A stretch of 36,763 nucleotides of DNA from an uncultured Actinomycetes bacterium (GTDB lineage: Bacteria; Actinomycetota; Acidimicrobiia; Acidimicrobiales; Microtrichaceae). A program made the position numbers and the translations under genes. The notes below the pieces were generated by a model. The model was not told the origin of the DNA, did not search any database, and saw nothing but the letters and a program-made list of their open reading frames with translations. Location of the stretch: contig CAIPVR010000115.1 in assembly GCA_903868545.1 (NCBI GenBank), forward strand, positions 1 through 36,763. Direction: 5' to 3'. Position 1 is the stretch's first letter; every line of letters begins with the position of its first letter. Of the stretch, positions 22,107 to 30,723 are shown one piece after another.

Positions 22107-23366
22107 TCAGCGGATCTGGTGGGACGCGGGGTCCACGATCATGGCGCTCGGGTCCACGACCTCGAAGCTGGTCAGGTTGAACCGCCGCAGCCCGGAGAGG
22201 TCGAGGTCGTTCCACCGGTCGTCCGGCTCGCCGACGATCGTGGCGCCGTTGTGGCCGGTGTCGGTGAGGACGGCGCCGTGCTGCTGGAGCGCCCGGGCCA
22301 CCACGAGCGCCTGGGGGCCGAGTCCGGAGAGGTCGGCGTCCGCCCGCAGCCGGAACCACGTGCCCATCGGCGCGTTCGCCGGGTTGGGGTCGCGGCCGTC
22401 GGTCCGCATCGCGGGCCACACCGGCGGCGCCGAGGAGATGGTGGGCAGCGACATGTGCAGGACGTGGTCGATGTCGCCGGCGGCCACCTCGTCGTAGCGC
22501 ACCAGGCCGTGGAGCATCGAGGTGCCGGCGGCCATCGTGGTACCGAGGCGACGGGGCTGGTTGGTGGCGAGGTCGAGGCGCACCAGCGTCTCCGCCGTCC
22601 AGGTGCCACCCCAGTTGTACTGGGAGTAGGGCGGCGAGGTGAACCAGGCCTCGTAGGACGAACAGGTCGCCGAGTCCACGACGAGGAGGTGCCGGTCCCA
22701 TGCGAGGCCCGGCGCACCCTCCACCAGTGGGTTGGCCGGCATCGGCACGGCCACGTTGTCGGACAGGTAGCCGTAGGTACCGAGCAGGAAGCCGGCCCGC
22801 GGGGCGGTGCGGGAGTCCACCACGTTCACCGGGTACCCACCCCGCGACCCCATCCAGATGCCGGAGGAGAAGCCCGGGTTGAGGGTCATGGCGGCGCCGC
22901 CGGCGGCGGCGATGGTGCTGGCCGAGTTCGGCTTCACCGGGAGCGAGGCGACGCTGGCGTGGAACACGTTGTCACGGGGGAACAACGGGCACCCGGCCAC
23001 CCGGGCCCGCTCGCCGGGGGTGATGAAGCTCCCGGCGGGCGGCGTGTCGCCCTGCACGGCGGTCGGGGGCTGGCTCGGCGGAGCGGCCACCGGCGCCGTG
23101 GTCGTGGTGGGTGGCACCGTGGTCGTCGTCGTCGACGTGGTCGTGGTGGTGATGGTCGTGGTGGTGGTCGTGGTCCGCCACGGGAACCACGACCGTCGGG
23201 CCGCGGCCACCTCGATGCCCAGCTCACTGCTGCTCTGGGTGGAGGTGTCGGTGCTCGACGGCGTGCACGCGGCGGGAACCGCCACGGCGGTGGCCACCGC
23301 ACCTGCCAGCAACCAGCGGGCAGGACGGCGACGCGGTGAACGAGGAACTGCGGTGTTCCGAGACAT
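22107..23366 (-). CDS. Secreted Thr-linker lipoprotein, conserved extracellular domain of unknown function
   Basis: 419 residues from ATG 23366 (MSRNTAVPRSPRRRPARWLL). The signal ends PAAC with Cys34, an imperfect lipobox. Residues about 60-95 are a Thr-rich linker, then a domain of about 300 residues containing WDRHLLVVDSATCSSYEAW, GLVRYDEVAAGDIDHVLHMSL, ALQQHGAVLTDTGHNGATI and FNLTSFEVVDP. I recognise this arrangement from secreted actinobacterial and myxobacterial proteins without known function, but I cannot name a reaction. Acts outside the cell, tethered by the linker. A longer frame to 23486 exists; the extra 40 residues lack a signal. Confidence 0.7.
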   Translation of the reverse strand: MSRNTAVPRSPRRRPARWLLAGAVATAVAVPAACTPSSTDTSTQSSSELGIEVAAARRSWFPWRTTTTTTTITTTTTSTTTTTVPPTTTTAPVAAPPSQPPTAVQGDTPPAGSFITPGERARVAGCPLFPRDNVFHASVASLPVKPNSASTIAAAGGAAMTLNPGFSSGIWMGSRGGYPVNVVDSRTAPRAGFLLGTYGYLSDNVAVPMPANPLVEGAPGLAWDRHLLVVDSATCSSYEAWFTSPPYSQYNWGGTWTAETLVRLDLATNQPRRLGTTMAAGTSMLHGLVRYDEVAAGDIDHVLHMSLPTISSAPPVWPAMRTDGRDPNPANAPMGTWFRLRADADLSGLGPQALVVARALQQHGAVLTDTGHNGATIVGEPDDRWNDLDLSGLRRFNLTSFEVVDPSAMIVDPASHQIR

Positions 23367-23518
23367 GCGATCAACCCCAGCGTCTGTTGGTCGGGACCTT
23401 GCTGGTCCGACGTGGACGCTCGTGGTATCGACGCGGTCCCGCGGGGCCTTGAGCGAACGTCGACCCCCGTCGGCACACCGCCCCACGGCGGGCGACGACG
23501 ACCGTGGCCGGGCGCGGA

Positions 23519-23550
23519 ACGGGGCCCGGACCGGCCGGCCCGGGCCCCGT
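23519..23550. terminator. Hairpin after the multicopper oxidase gene
   Basis: Perfect 11-bp arms ACGGGGCCCGG and CCGGGCCCCGT around a 10-nt loop, about 39 bases past the oxidase stop on the minus strand. It is the most stable hairpin in the 220-bp gap to the lipoprotein gene. No T-tract follows. Confidence 0.6.
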
Positions 23551-23588
23551 CGTACGGAGTGTCGGTGGGCGGCGGCGCCGCCCCGGGA

Positions 23589-25049
23589 TCAGCTGACGGT
23601 GATCGCGGTGACCATGCCGATCATCGCGTCGGCGGACTCGACGTGGTTGAGGATGTGGCAGTGCCACACCCAGACGCCGGGCTTGTTGGCCTGGAACAGC
23701 ACCGTGTAGCGCTCGCCCGGGGCGATCGTGACCGTGTCGGCCCAGTACGGCTCGTCCAGCGGGATCCCGTCACGGGCGATCACCAGCTGCGGGAACTGGT
23801 GCAGGTGCATCGGGTGGGCCATCAGACCCTCCGAGTAGTAGTTGAAGATCGCCCAATCGCCGACCTTCATCGAGTACGGCTCGGTGGCCGGGAAGCCCTT
23901 GCCGTTCAGCGACAGGCCGATCACCCCGGCGTCGTTGAGCACCATGTTCTTCTCCAATGCCGGCTTCACGTCGGCCGGCACGGTCAGGCCACCGATGGTG
24001 CGGCCCTTCGGGATCATCCAGTCCTGCCGGCCGCCACCGCCCGCGGGCGAGAAGATCATCGAACCCCACAGGCCGTTGGGGATGCCCTCCTGGGCGATGA
24101 TGTGCGGGTGGTACATCGCCACGGCGGGTTCGGTGACCGTGTACTCGTAGGTGTAGGTCTGGCCCGGCTTGATCGGCGGCTGCGTGAGCGGAGACACACC
24201 GTCCTGGTCGTTCGGGAGCACCATCCCGTGCATGTGCAGGTCGGTGTAGACGGGCAGCTTGTTGGTGAGGTTGATGCGGATCCTGTCGCCCACCTCGCCG
24301 CGGATGGTCGGGCCGGGCACGGTGCCGTTGTAGGTCCACGCCTTCACCGTCTCGCCCGGCGTGATCTCCCAGTCGGTGATCTCGGCGGTGATGTCGAACT
24401 GCTTGGTGCCGTTGGGCAGGACCGTGGGCGCCAGGTCCTGGCCACCGAGACCCTTCGTGTTCAGCTTGCCGGAGGTCACCTGGTCCACGAACGGCTGGAA
24501 CGACTTGATCATCTTCTGCGAGTTCTGCTCCGACTCGCTCGGCGTGGCCCCGGCATGACTGCCGGAGTCGGCCTTGGCCGTGGTGGAGGAGGCCTCGCCG
24601 CCGGCCGCCGCGGCCGACCCGCCGCCGGCGGCGGCACCCACGGTGAGGTCGGCCTCCATGCCGGCCGCCTGATGACCGGCGATCGAGCAGAAGACCTTGT
24701 ACGTGCCGGGCTTCAGGTCGGCGAGCGAGAGTTCCTCGGAACCGCCCGGCTGGATGTCCTTGGTGCCGCCGTCGCCCTCGATCCGGAGGTTGTGCACCTG
24801 GGTGCCGGCGTTGCTGACGTTCAGGGAGGAGCCCGCCGGCACGTTCAGGTTGCCGTTGATCTGGAACTCCGACAGGGAGATCTCGCTCGGACCGCCGCCC
24901 GATCCACCGCCACCGCCGTCGTCCTTGACGACGAACCCGATGGCGAAGATCACCAGGGCGACGGCGACGCCGCCGCCGATGATGGTGAGCAACGTGGAGT
25001 AGGGGTTCTCGCCCTTGCCTCGCTCGGGGGCCTCCGGGGCCTCGCTCAT
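23589..25049 (-). CDS. Membrane-anchored multicopper oxidase with N-terminal blue-copper (cupredoxin) domain
   Basis: 486 residues from ATG 25049 (AGGGGAG upstream). Order: short charged head, one transmembrane helix (about 17-41), Gly linker, a plastocyanin-like domain (about 55-137) with a His/Cys/His/Met set in TQVHNLRIEG and FCSIAGHQAAGM, a low-complexity linker, then two cupredoxin domains of a multicopper oxidase (about 200-486). All four trinuclear-cluster motifs are intact: LHMHG, YHPHI, HPMHLHQF and WHCHILNHVESADAM. It should oxidise a reductant (metal, phenol or quinol) on the outer face and reduce O2 to water; the extra blue-copper domain could feed electrons. A nitrite reductase is less likely because the full cluster set is present. 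Confidence 0.9.
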   Translation of the reverse strand: MSEAPEAPERGKGENPYSTLLTIIGGGVAVALVIFAIGFVVKDDGGGGGSGGGPSEISLSEFQINGNLNVPAGSSLNVSNAGTQVHNLRIEGDGGTKDIQPGGSEELSLADLKPGTYKVFCSIAGHQAAGMEADLTVGAAAGGGSAAAAGGEASSTTAKADSGSHAGATPSESEQNSQKMIKSFQPFVDQVTSGKLNTKGLGGQDLAPTVLPNGTKQFDITAEITDWEITPGETVKAWTYNGTVPGPTIRGEVGDRIRINLTNKLPVYTDLHMHGMVLPNDQDGVSPLTQPPIKPGQTYTYEYTVTEPAVAMYHPHIIAQEGIPNGLWGSMIFSPAGGGGRQDWMIPKGRTIGGLTVPADVKPALEKNMVLNDAGVIGLSLNGKGFPATEPYSMKVGDWAIFNYYSEGLMAHPMHLHQFPQLVIARDGIPLDEPYWADTVTIAPGERYTVLFQANKPGVWVWHCHILNHVESADAMIGMVTAITVS

Positions 25050-25098
25050 GTTCTCCCCTTTCTGATGGCCGTTCAGGCGGAGAGTCTGCACGGTGAAC

Positions 25099-25144
25099 GG
25101 TTGCTGTGTCGACTATCTGCACTGTCGATTTCGTCACAGCAACC
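25099..25144. promoter_or_regulatory. Inverted repeat GGTTGCTGTG / CACAGCAACC in the oxidase-dioxygenase gap
   Basis: Perfect 10-bp arms at 25099-25108 and 25135-25144 flank a 26-bp core; the arms extend outward as an imperfect GTGA/TCAC pair. The core has two TGTCGA-like elements. It lies 50 bp before the oxidase start and 80 bp before the dioxygenase start in the divergent promoter region, so it may bind a regulator of one or both. No known consensus was recognised. Confidence 0.5.
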
Positions 25145-25224
25145 ATCACCGGGTCTGATTTCCGGTCGCCGATGACCGGAACGGCGGGCCGACGGCGGCG
25201 CGCAGGGGTCGGTACGATCCCGCC

Positions 25225-26094
25225 ATGTCCCTCCCCACCGGCGACACCGGGGCGGCGACCGGCCACGAGCCGGAGCCACACCCGTGGGCGGCGGGGTTCC
25301 TGTGGACCCCGACGACCGGCCCGTTCCGTCGGCTCACCGCGGTGCAGGCGGAGGCCTTCGACCGCGACGGCTTCCTCGTGTTCCCCGACGTGTTCACCGC
25401 CGAGGAGATGGCCCGCCTCGACACCGCGCTCGAGCCCGGCAACCGACTCGTGCTCGAACTGCTCGAACAGCTCCCGGGCCGACGGCTGTCGGTGGCCGGG
25501 GCGGACACACAGGTCGTCACCCCCAACCAGGTGGCCACGAACGAGGAGTTGCGACGTTTCTGCCACCACCCCGCCCTGGTCGACCTGTGCCACGACCTGA
25601 TCGGCCCCGACGTCCGCCTCTACTGGGAGCAGGCCGTCTACAAGCAGCCGCACTCGGCGGCGCCGGTGCTCTGGCACCAGGACAACGGCTACGCGTGGGT
25701 GGAGCCCCAGGCGTACCTCACCCTGTGGGTGGCGGTCACCGACGCCACGGTGCTCAACGGGTGCATCTCCGCGGTGCCGGGTGCGCACCTCGGCGGCACC
25801 CTGCGCCACCGCCACACCGACCTCGGCGAGGAGTGCGGTGCCGACCCCGACGCATCGGTCGACCTGCCGGTGTCGGCCGGCTCGGTGGTGGCGTTCAGCT
25901 CGCTCACGCCGCACGCCACCGGGGTGAACACCACCGACGAGGTCCGCAAGGCGTACATCGTGCAGTACGTCCCCGACGGCGCAGTGGTCGTGGAGGCGGC
26001 GCCCGACGGCGGCCCCGGCGGACGACGGACCCTCGACGACGAGGCCCTCCACCCGCTGGTGCTGAGCGACGGCGAGCCGGTGGCGGCCCGCTGA
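25225..26094 (+). CDS. Phytanoyl-CoA dioxygenase (PhyH)-like Fe(II)/2-oxoglutarate oxygenase
   Basis: 289 residues, full length for the family. After FDRDGFLVFPDVFTAEEM, the iron site is visible: His151 and Asp153 in VLWHQDNGYAW, His230 in LTPHATGVN, and Arg241 in VRKAYIVQY, which binds 2-oxoglutarate. It would hydroxylate a branched acid or its CoA ester, or a small secondary metabolite; the substrate cannot be told from sequence. A TACGAT hexamer ends 6 nt before ATG 25225, so the mRNA is probably leaderless. The synthetase gene follows 1 bp after the stop, and DUF4262 overlaps that, so the three form an operon; the synthetase may activate its substrate. Confidence 0.9.
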   Translation: MSLPTGDTGAATGHEPEPHPWAAGFLWTPTTGPFRRLTAVQAEAFDRDGFLVFPDVFTAEEMARLDTALEPGNRLVLELLEQLPGRRLSVAGADTQVVTPNQVATNEELRRFCHHPALVDLCHDLIGPDVRLYWEQAVYKQPHSAAPVLWHQDNGYAWVEPQAYLTLWVAVTDATVLNGCISAVPGAHLGGTLRHRHTDLGEECGADPDASVDLPVSAGSVVAFSSLTPHATGVNTTDEVRKAYIVQYVPDGAVVVEAAPDGGPGGRRTLDDEALHPLVLSDGEPVAAR

Positions 26095-26095
26095 C

Positions 26096-27634
26096 GTGCT
26101 CGGCGCCAACCTCCGCGGCGCGGCGCAGCGGTTCGGCGGCCGCGCCGCGATGGTCCACGGCGACGACGTCCTGACCTACGGCGACTGGGACCGGCACGCC
26201 GACGAACTCGCGGCCGGACTCCGCTCCCGCGGTCTCGGACCGGGCGACCGTGTGGCCGCGGTCCTGCCGTCCGGACCGGAGTGGGCCGTGCTCGCCGCGG
26301 CGGCCGACCGCGCCGGGCTGGTGCTGGCCACCGCGAGCCCGGCGCTGGCCCCGCCCGAACGCGCCGCACTGGTGGAGCTCGCCCGTCCTGCGCTCGTGCT
26401 CGCCGGTCCCGACCTGGTGGAGGGACTGCCGCTCCGGCGGGCCGTGGAGGTGCTGGCGGCCGGCGGGCGGGGCCGTGAGCTGGCCCGGGCGGGTGCAACG
26501 GCGCCCGCCGATGCCGTGGAGGACCCCGAGGACACGTCGGCCGACGCGCGACCGTCGGTGATCTGCTTCACCTCCGGCACCACCGGCCGGCCGAAGGCGG
26601 CGTTGTTCCGCGTCCGACAGGTCAGGGCGGTGCAGTCCCTCGACCTCGGTGCCGCCGCCGCCGGATGGGGCGGTGGTGGGCCGATGCTGGCCTCCACCCA
26701 GTTCGCCCACGTGGGCATGGCGCTCAAGCTGCCCTGGTACGTACGCACCGGCGCCACCCTGCACGTGCTGGCGCGGTGGCGGGCCGACGACGCACTCGAG
26801 CTGGTGGCCCGGGAACGGATGGCCACCCTCGGCGTGGTGGCCCCGCAGCTGGCCCTGATGCTGCGGTCGCCGTTGATGAACACGCTCGACCTGAGCTGCG
26901 TGCGGCTGATCATCGCCGGCGGCGCCGCGTCGCCGCCCGCGCTGGTGGAGGAGGCCCGCCGACGCTTCGGCGCCGGGTACAGCATCCGCTACTCGTCCAC
27001 CGAGTCCGGCGGCGTGGGCCTCGCCACGGCGCCCGACGCGCCCGACGAGGAGGCGCTCCACACCGTCGGCCGGCCCCGGCCCGGCGTGGAGGCCCGGGTG
27101 GCCGACGAGCACGACGAACCCGTGCCCACCGGCGGGACCGGTGAACTGCAGCTGCGCAGCCCGGCCGTGATGGACGGCTACTGGGACGACCCCGACGCCA
27201 CCGCGGCCGCCCTCACCCCGGACGGATGGCTGCGCACGGGCGACCTCGCCCGGGCCGACGACGCGGGCCGGCTCGTCCTGTGCGGCCGACGCACCGAGAT
27301 GTACATCCGGGGCGGGTACAACGTGTTCCCCTCGGAGGTGGAGGCGGTGCTGGGCACGCATCCGGACGTGGCCTCGGTGGCGGTGGTGCCGCGCGCCGAC
27401 CCGGTGCTCGGCCAGGTGGGCGTGGCCGTGGTGGTCCCCCGCGGCGACCGTGCCCCCGACCTGGCGGCGCTGCGCGACCACGCGGCCGACCGGCTGGCCC
27501 GCCACAAGCTGCCGGAGGGCCTGGTGATCACCGACGCCCTGCCCCTCACGTCGGTGGCCAAGGTGGACCGCGCCGCGCTGGCCCGGATGGCGGAGCAGGA
27601 TGGCGACCCCAGCCACACGGAGGCCCCACGGTGA
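26096..27634 (+). CDS. AMP-binding acyl-CoA synthetase/ligase
   Basis: 512 residues. The ANL-family motifs are complete: ICFTSGTTGRPKAA (about 156-169) for AMP, YSSTESGGVG, GWLRTGDLARADDAGRLVLCGR and NVFPSEVEAVL, and the catalytic Lys489 in SVAKVDRAAL near the C-terminus. It adenylates a carboxylic acid with ATP and transfers it to CoA. GTG 26096 follows the dioxygenase stop by one base. Chain-length preference cannot be read. A product of the CoA ligase might be handed to the PhyH-like enzyme. Confidence 0.93.
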   Translation: MLGANLRGAAQRFGGRAAMVHGDDVLTYGDWDRHADELAAGLRSRGLGPGDRVAAVLPSGPEWAVLAAAADRAGLVLATASPALAPPERAALVELARPALVLAGPDLVEGLPLRRAVEVLAAGGRGRELARAGATAPADAVEDPEDTSADARPSVICFTSGTTGRPKAALFRVRQVRAVQSLDLGAAAAGWGGGGPMLASTQFAHVGMALKLPWYVRTGATLHVLARWRADDALELVARERMATLGVVAPQLALMLRSPLMNTLDLSCVRLIIAGGAASPPALVEEARRRFGAGYSIRYSSTESGGVGLATAPDAPDEEALHTVGRPRPGVEARVADEHDEPVPTGGTGELQLRSPAVMDGYWDDPDATAAALTPDGWLRTGDLARADDAGRLVLCGRRTEMYIRGGYNVFPSEVEAVLGTHPDVASVAVVPRADPVLGQVGVAVVVPRGDRAPDLAALRDHAADRLARHKLPEGLVITDALPLTSVAKVDRAALARMAEQDGDPSHTEAPR

Positions 27635-28122
27635 CCGACGACGTGTTCCCCGACCGCGACATGGACCACGCGGACAAGATCGACTGGCTCCTCGAGGAGC
27701 ACGGCTGGGTGGCCGAGCCGGTGGCTCCGGTCGAGGGCCCCGAGCCGCGCCCCGGTTACACCTACACCGTGGGCTTCGCGAGTCACTTCGGCCGGCCCGA
27801 GGTGGTGATCTTCGGGCTCACCCCGGTGGCGGCCCGCGGCCTGCTCGGCATGGTGGCCGACCAGCACGCCGGTGGGGTCGAGTTGCCGGTGGGCACGTTC
27901 GTCGGGCTCCTGGAGAACGACCTGCCCTGCGCGCTGCTGCCCGTGGCGCTCGAGGAGTGGGCGGGGCTGTTCCCCGACGACGAGCGGGTCCACGGCACGG
28001 GCGCCTACGAGATGCTGCAGTTCGTGTGGCCGGACCGTGGGGGGCGCCTGCCCTGGGACGAGGGTTACGAGGAGCGGCTCCGCCTCGCCCAACCCGTGAT
28101 CGGCGCCCTCCCCACCCCCTGA
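27631..28122 (+). CDS. DUF4262 domain protein
   Basis: 163 residues. Contains the DUF4262 pattern YTYTVGFASHFGRPEVVIFGL, followed by PVGTFVGLLENDLPCALLPV and a C-terminal LQFVWPDRGGRLPWDEGY. Function of the family is unknown; members are small soluble proteins common in actinobacteria. GTG 27631 overlaps the synthetase stop (GTGA), so it is translationally coupled to that gene. It may be an accessory to the dioxygenase-synthetase unit, or only a passenger. Confidence 0.8.
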   Translation: MTDDVFPDRDMDHADKIDWLLEEHGWVAEPVAPVEGPEPRPGYTYTVGFASHFGRPEVVIFGLTPVAARGLLGMVADQHAGGVELPVGTFVGLLENDLPCALLPVALEEWAGLFPDDERVHGTGAYEMLQFVWPDRGGRLPWDEGYEERLRLAQPVIGALPTP

Positions 28123-28269
28123 CCCACCCTCCCTCTCGGGAATAGGGGTCCTCCGGTACCTCTCCGGTACCCCGACAGCCGAGAACGTCGGGGCCGAGCG
28201 GGCCGAGCGGCCCGAACGCCGCCGAGCGCGGACCCTTCAGCACGGGACGCCGGCGGCCGATGGGAACCG

Positions 28270-29091
28270 GTGAGTTCGACCGTCCTGCTCAGCGCCACCG
28301 CCGTGCTCGGCGTCCTGGCGGGCTGGGCCCTGACCGTGCCCGTCCACCGCTACAAGGAACTCCGCCCGATGACGCCCCGCGACGTGGGCGCCGAGGTGGG
28401 CTCCACGGACGCACCCCCGCCGTTGATCCGGGCCGAGTACCGGGAGGCACGCTGCCCGGAGTGCCACCACGTGTACCGGGCCGCGGACGTGGTGCCGGTG
28501 GTGAGCTGGTGGCGGGGATGCCCGGGCTGCAGCACCCGTCCGCCCGCCACGGTGGTGCTCCTCCAGGTGTGGGTGCCGGTGGCACTGGTGCTCACCGTGG
28601 CGCTGCTCAACGGCTCGTGGGTGGCGCTCCCCTACGTGTGGATGGTGGTCGTGGTCTCGGCGATCGCGGTCATCGACCTCCGCATCTGGCTGATCCCGTG
28701 GTGGATGCCGTGGGTGGGCGCCGCGGTCGGCGTGGTGCTGATCGCCGCGGTGTCGCTGGCCATCGGGGCACCCCAGGCGGTGGTCTGGGCGCTGGCCGGC
28801 GCCGCCGGGTCCTTTCTCCTGTTCTTCGTCCTCTGGCTGGTCGCCCCCGGGAAGCTCGGCTTCGGCGACGTGCGGCTCGTGCTGCTGCTCGGCCTCTTCC
28901 TGGGCTGGCTGCACCCGCTCTACTGGGTCTACGGCCTGCTGTTCGGCGCCCTCATCGGCATCGCGATGGGGGTGGGCTCGCTGCTCGTGCACCGGGAGAG
29001 CCGCTTCCCGTTCGGCCCGGCCCTGGTGCTCGGGGCACTGGTGGCCGTGTGGCTCCACGGACCGATCCTCGCCAGTCTCGGCGCCGGCTGA
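28270..29091 (+). CDS. Prepilin peptidase, type IV leader peptidase family (A24)
   Basis: 273 residues, membrane aspartic protease. Catalytic Asp136 in AVIDLRIWLIP and Asp200 in GKLGFGDVRLV (the GxGD motif). The cytosolic loop has two CxxC pairs (Cys62/65 and 84/87) typical of bacterial enzymes that also methylate the prepilin; the methylase half here is short and much altered. About seven or eight hydrophobic segments. GTG start at 28270. No pilin or secretion gene lies in the window, so its targets are elsewhere. The 148-bp gap before it contains a short direct repeat TCCGGTACC (28153-28174). Confidence 0.88.
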   Translation: MSSTVLLSATAVLGVLAGWALTVPVHRYKELRPMTPRDVGAEVGSTDAPPPLIRAEYREARCPECHHVYRAADVVPVVSWWRGCPGCSTRPPATVVLLQVWVPVALVLTVALLNGSWVALPYVWMVVVVSAIAVIDLRIWLIPWWMPWVGAAVGVVLIAAVSLAIGAPQAVVWALAGAAGSFLLFFVLWLVAPGKLGFGDVRLVLLLGLFLGWLHPLYWVYGLLFGALIGIAMGVGSLLVHRESRFPFGPALVLGALVAVWLHGPILASLGAG

Positions 29092-29265
29092 ACGAGCCCC
29101 CGCGACTGCCCCGCCACTACCCCGCCACTACCCCGCGACTCCCCTCGCTGCCCCCCACCGGCCGACGCTCACCGCACCGGCGGGGACGGGTAAGGTCGTG
29201 AGCGGACCCGGTCTGCGGGGGGCAGGGCGGCCACGGCCGTCGTCGGGTCCGGGGGGACCAGACGC

Positions 29266-30723
29266 ATGGTGGGTCGGGGTGGCCGACTCGTGGCGATCCG
29301 CACGACGCTCGCCGTGGCCGGCGCGGCCCTGCTGCTGGCGTCACTCGCCGGCCCGAGCGCCGCCGCCGGCTTCAACGCCGGCGACGCGCAGGCCAGCGCC
29401 GACACGTTCGCCCTGAACATCAAGGCGGCCAACGCCACCATCGGTTTCACCTACGGGCGCTCGATCGCCCAGTACCGCGACCGGACCGGCTCCGCCGAGG
29501 GCCGCGCCCTGGACCTGGGGGCGCTGCCCACCCTGTTCGGCGGCGAACAGTGCGACGGCTCACCCCCACTGCTCAACCCCGCCACCCTCCCGCCGCTCAC
29601 CCGGGCCGACTCGGCCGTGGCCGGCTCCGAGGCCTCCCGCCGGACGCAGGTGTTCCAGCCCGGGATCGACGGGGGCCCGGCCGGTGACCCGGCCGGGTTC
29701 CAGGACGCCACCGCCACCGGGTTGCCCTCCTCCCGGGCGATCACCGAGTCGGTGCCCACCGACATCTTCCTGCTGGCGCTCGACGGTGGGCGCACCGAGG
29801 TGACCACCCGACTCGAGAACCAGGTGCGCGAGGCGCGCGCCGTGGTCACCGCCGACCAGTTGCGCATCCTCGGCGGGCTGTTCACCATCAACCGTCCGCG
29901 GTGGGAGGCGGTGGCACGCAGCGGCGCGACGACCGCCACCACCGGTTCGTTCACCTTCGACTCGGCCACGCTGTTCGGCATCCCCCGCACCAACGCCGAG
30001 GTGCTGGCCGACCTCGCAGGTTTCAAGGACGGCATCGAGCAGCTGCTCGCACCGCTCGGCGTCCGGTTCGAGATGCCACAGGTGCAGGCGCGCGACGGCG
30101 GCGTGCGGGTCACCCCGATGGCGTTCCGGGTGGAGAACCCGCCGTTCGGCACGCAGGTGCTGATCCCGTTCCTGGGCCGGATCGACCCACTGGTGCAGGC
30201 GCTGCGGCAGGCCGCAGTGCGCGACGACTGCAAGAACCAGACGGCGCTGACCGTGCTCGACGTGCTGCTCGGCGTCCTCGGCGGGTCGGGTTCGATCGAG
30301 ATCCTGGCCGGCGGCGCCGACGCCGCGACCAACGATGTGGACTACACGGTGGCCCCCGTGCCCGAGGTGGCGGTCGCGGCCCCGGCACCGGCGGCCGAGG
30401 TGGCCGAGGGGTCGGTGGGGGTGGATCCGCTCCCCCCGACGGAGCTCCCGCTCGGTGACCTGCCGGCGCTCGAGCCGCTCGACACACCGCTCGCCCCGCT
30501 CGACGGGTTGGGGACCGCCCCGGCGGCGCTCACCAGTGGGCGGCGGGCCACGCGTGCGCCGGCCGCGGGGGTGGCGACGCTGCCCGCGTCGGGCACCACG
30601 TTCGAGGACGGCGCCGCGGGGCGGGCGGGGGTGGCCGTGGGTGCCGCCGCGCTCGCGGGCGCGCTGGCGATGTCGGCGGGCGACCGTCTGCTCGGTCGCC
30701 GCCGGAGGAGGTCGATCCCCTGA
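29266..30723 (+). CDS. Secreted membrane-tethered protein upstream of the Liv-type importer
   Basis: 485 residues. Signal peptide IRTTLAVAGAALLLASLAG then ASAAAGF cleavage. The body (about 40-360) is unlike any family I can name, with one Cys pair. Then a Pro/Ala-rich stretch, LPASG (about 440) and a C-terminal hydrophobic helix and RRRRR tail. The LPASG-helix-Arg tail layout resembles a sortase signal (LPxTG type) with Ser instead of Thr, which is inference. ATG 29266 has a weak ribosome-binding site. Its TGA overlaps the ATG of the binding-protein gene (30723), so it belongs to the importer operon and may help capture the substrate at the surface. Confidence 0.6.
   Translation: MVGRGGRLVAIRTTLAVAGAALLLASLAGPSAAAGFNAGDAQASADTFALNIKAANATIGFTYGRSIAQYRDRTGSAEGRALDLGALPTLFGGEQCDGSPPLLNPATLPPLTRADSAVAGSEASRRTQVFQPGIDGGPAGDPAGFQDATATGLPSSRAITESVPTDIFLLALDGGRTEVTTRLENQVREARAVVTADQLRILGGLFTINRPRWEAVARSGATTATTGSFTFDSATLFGIPRTNAEVLADLAGFKDGIEQLLAPLGVRFEMPQVQARDGGVRVTPMAFRVENPPFGTQVLIPFLGRIDPLVQALRQAAVRDDCKNQTALTVLDVLLGVLGGSGSIEILAGGADAATNDVDYTVAPVPEVAVAAPAPAAEVAEGSVGVDPLPPTELPLGDLPALEPLDTPLAPLDGLGTAPAALTSGRRATRAPAAGVATLPASGTTFEDGAAGRAGVAVGAAALAGALAMSAGDRLLGRRRRRSIP

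Noticed and set aside
22972-23190. A His/Asp-rich frame (DHDHHHDHHHH type) that resembles a metal-binding protein
   Set aside because: It is another frame of the Thr-rich linker of the lipoprotein gene; the repeats code for Thr in the real frame.
23412-25175. A 587-residue open frame on the plus strand opposite the multicopper oxidase
   Set aside because: It is a mirror of the GC-rich oxidase gene, rich in Arg, Gly, His and Val with no domain pattern; the minus frame has all copper motifs.
29101-29150. Short CCCCGCCACTA direct repeats before the importer operon
   Set aside because: Only two or three imperfect 11-bp units in a C-rich stretch; probably simple-sequence noise.
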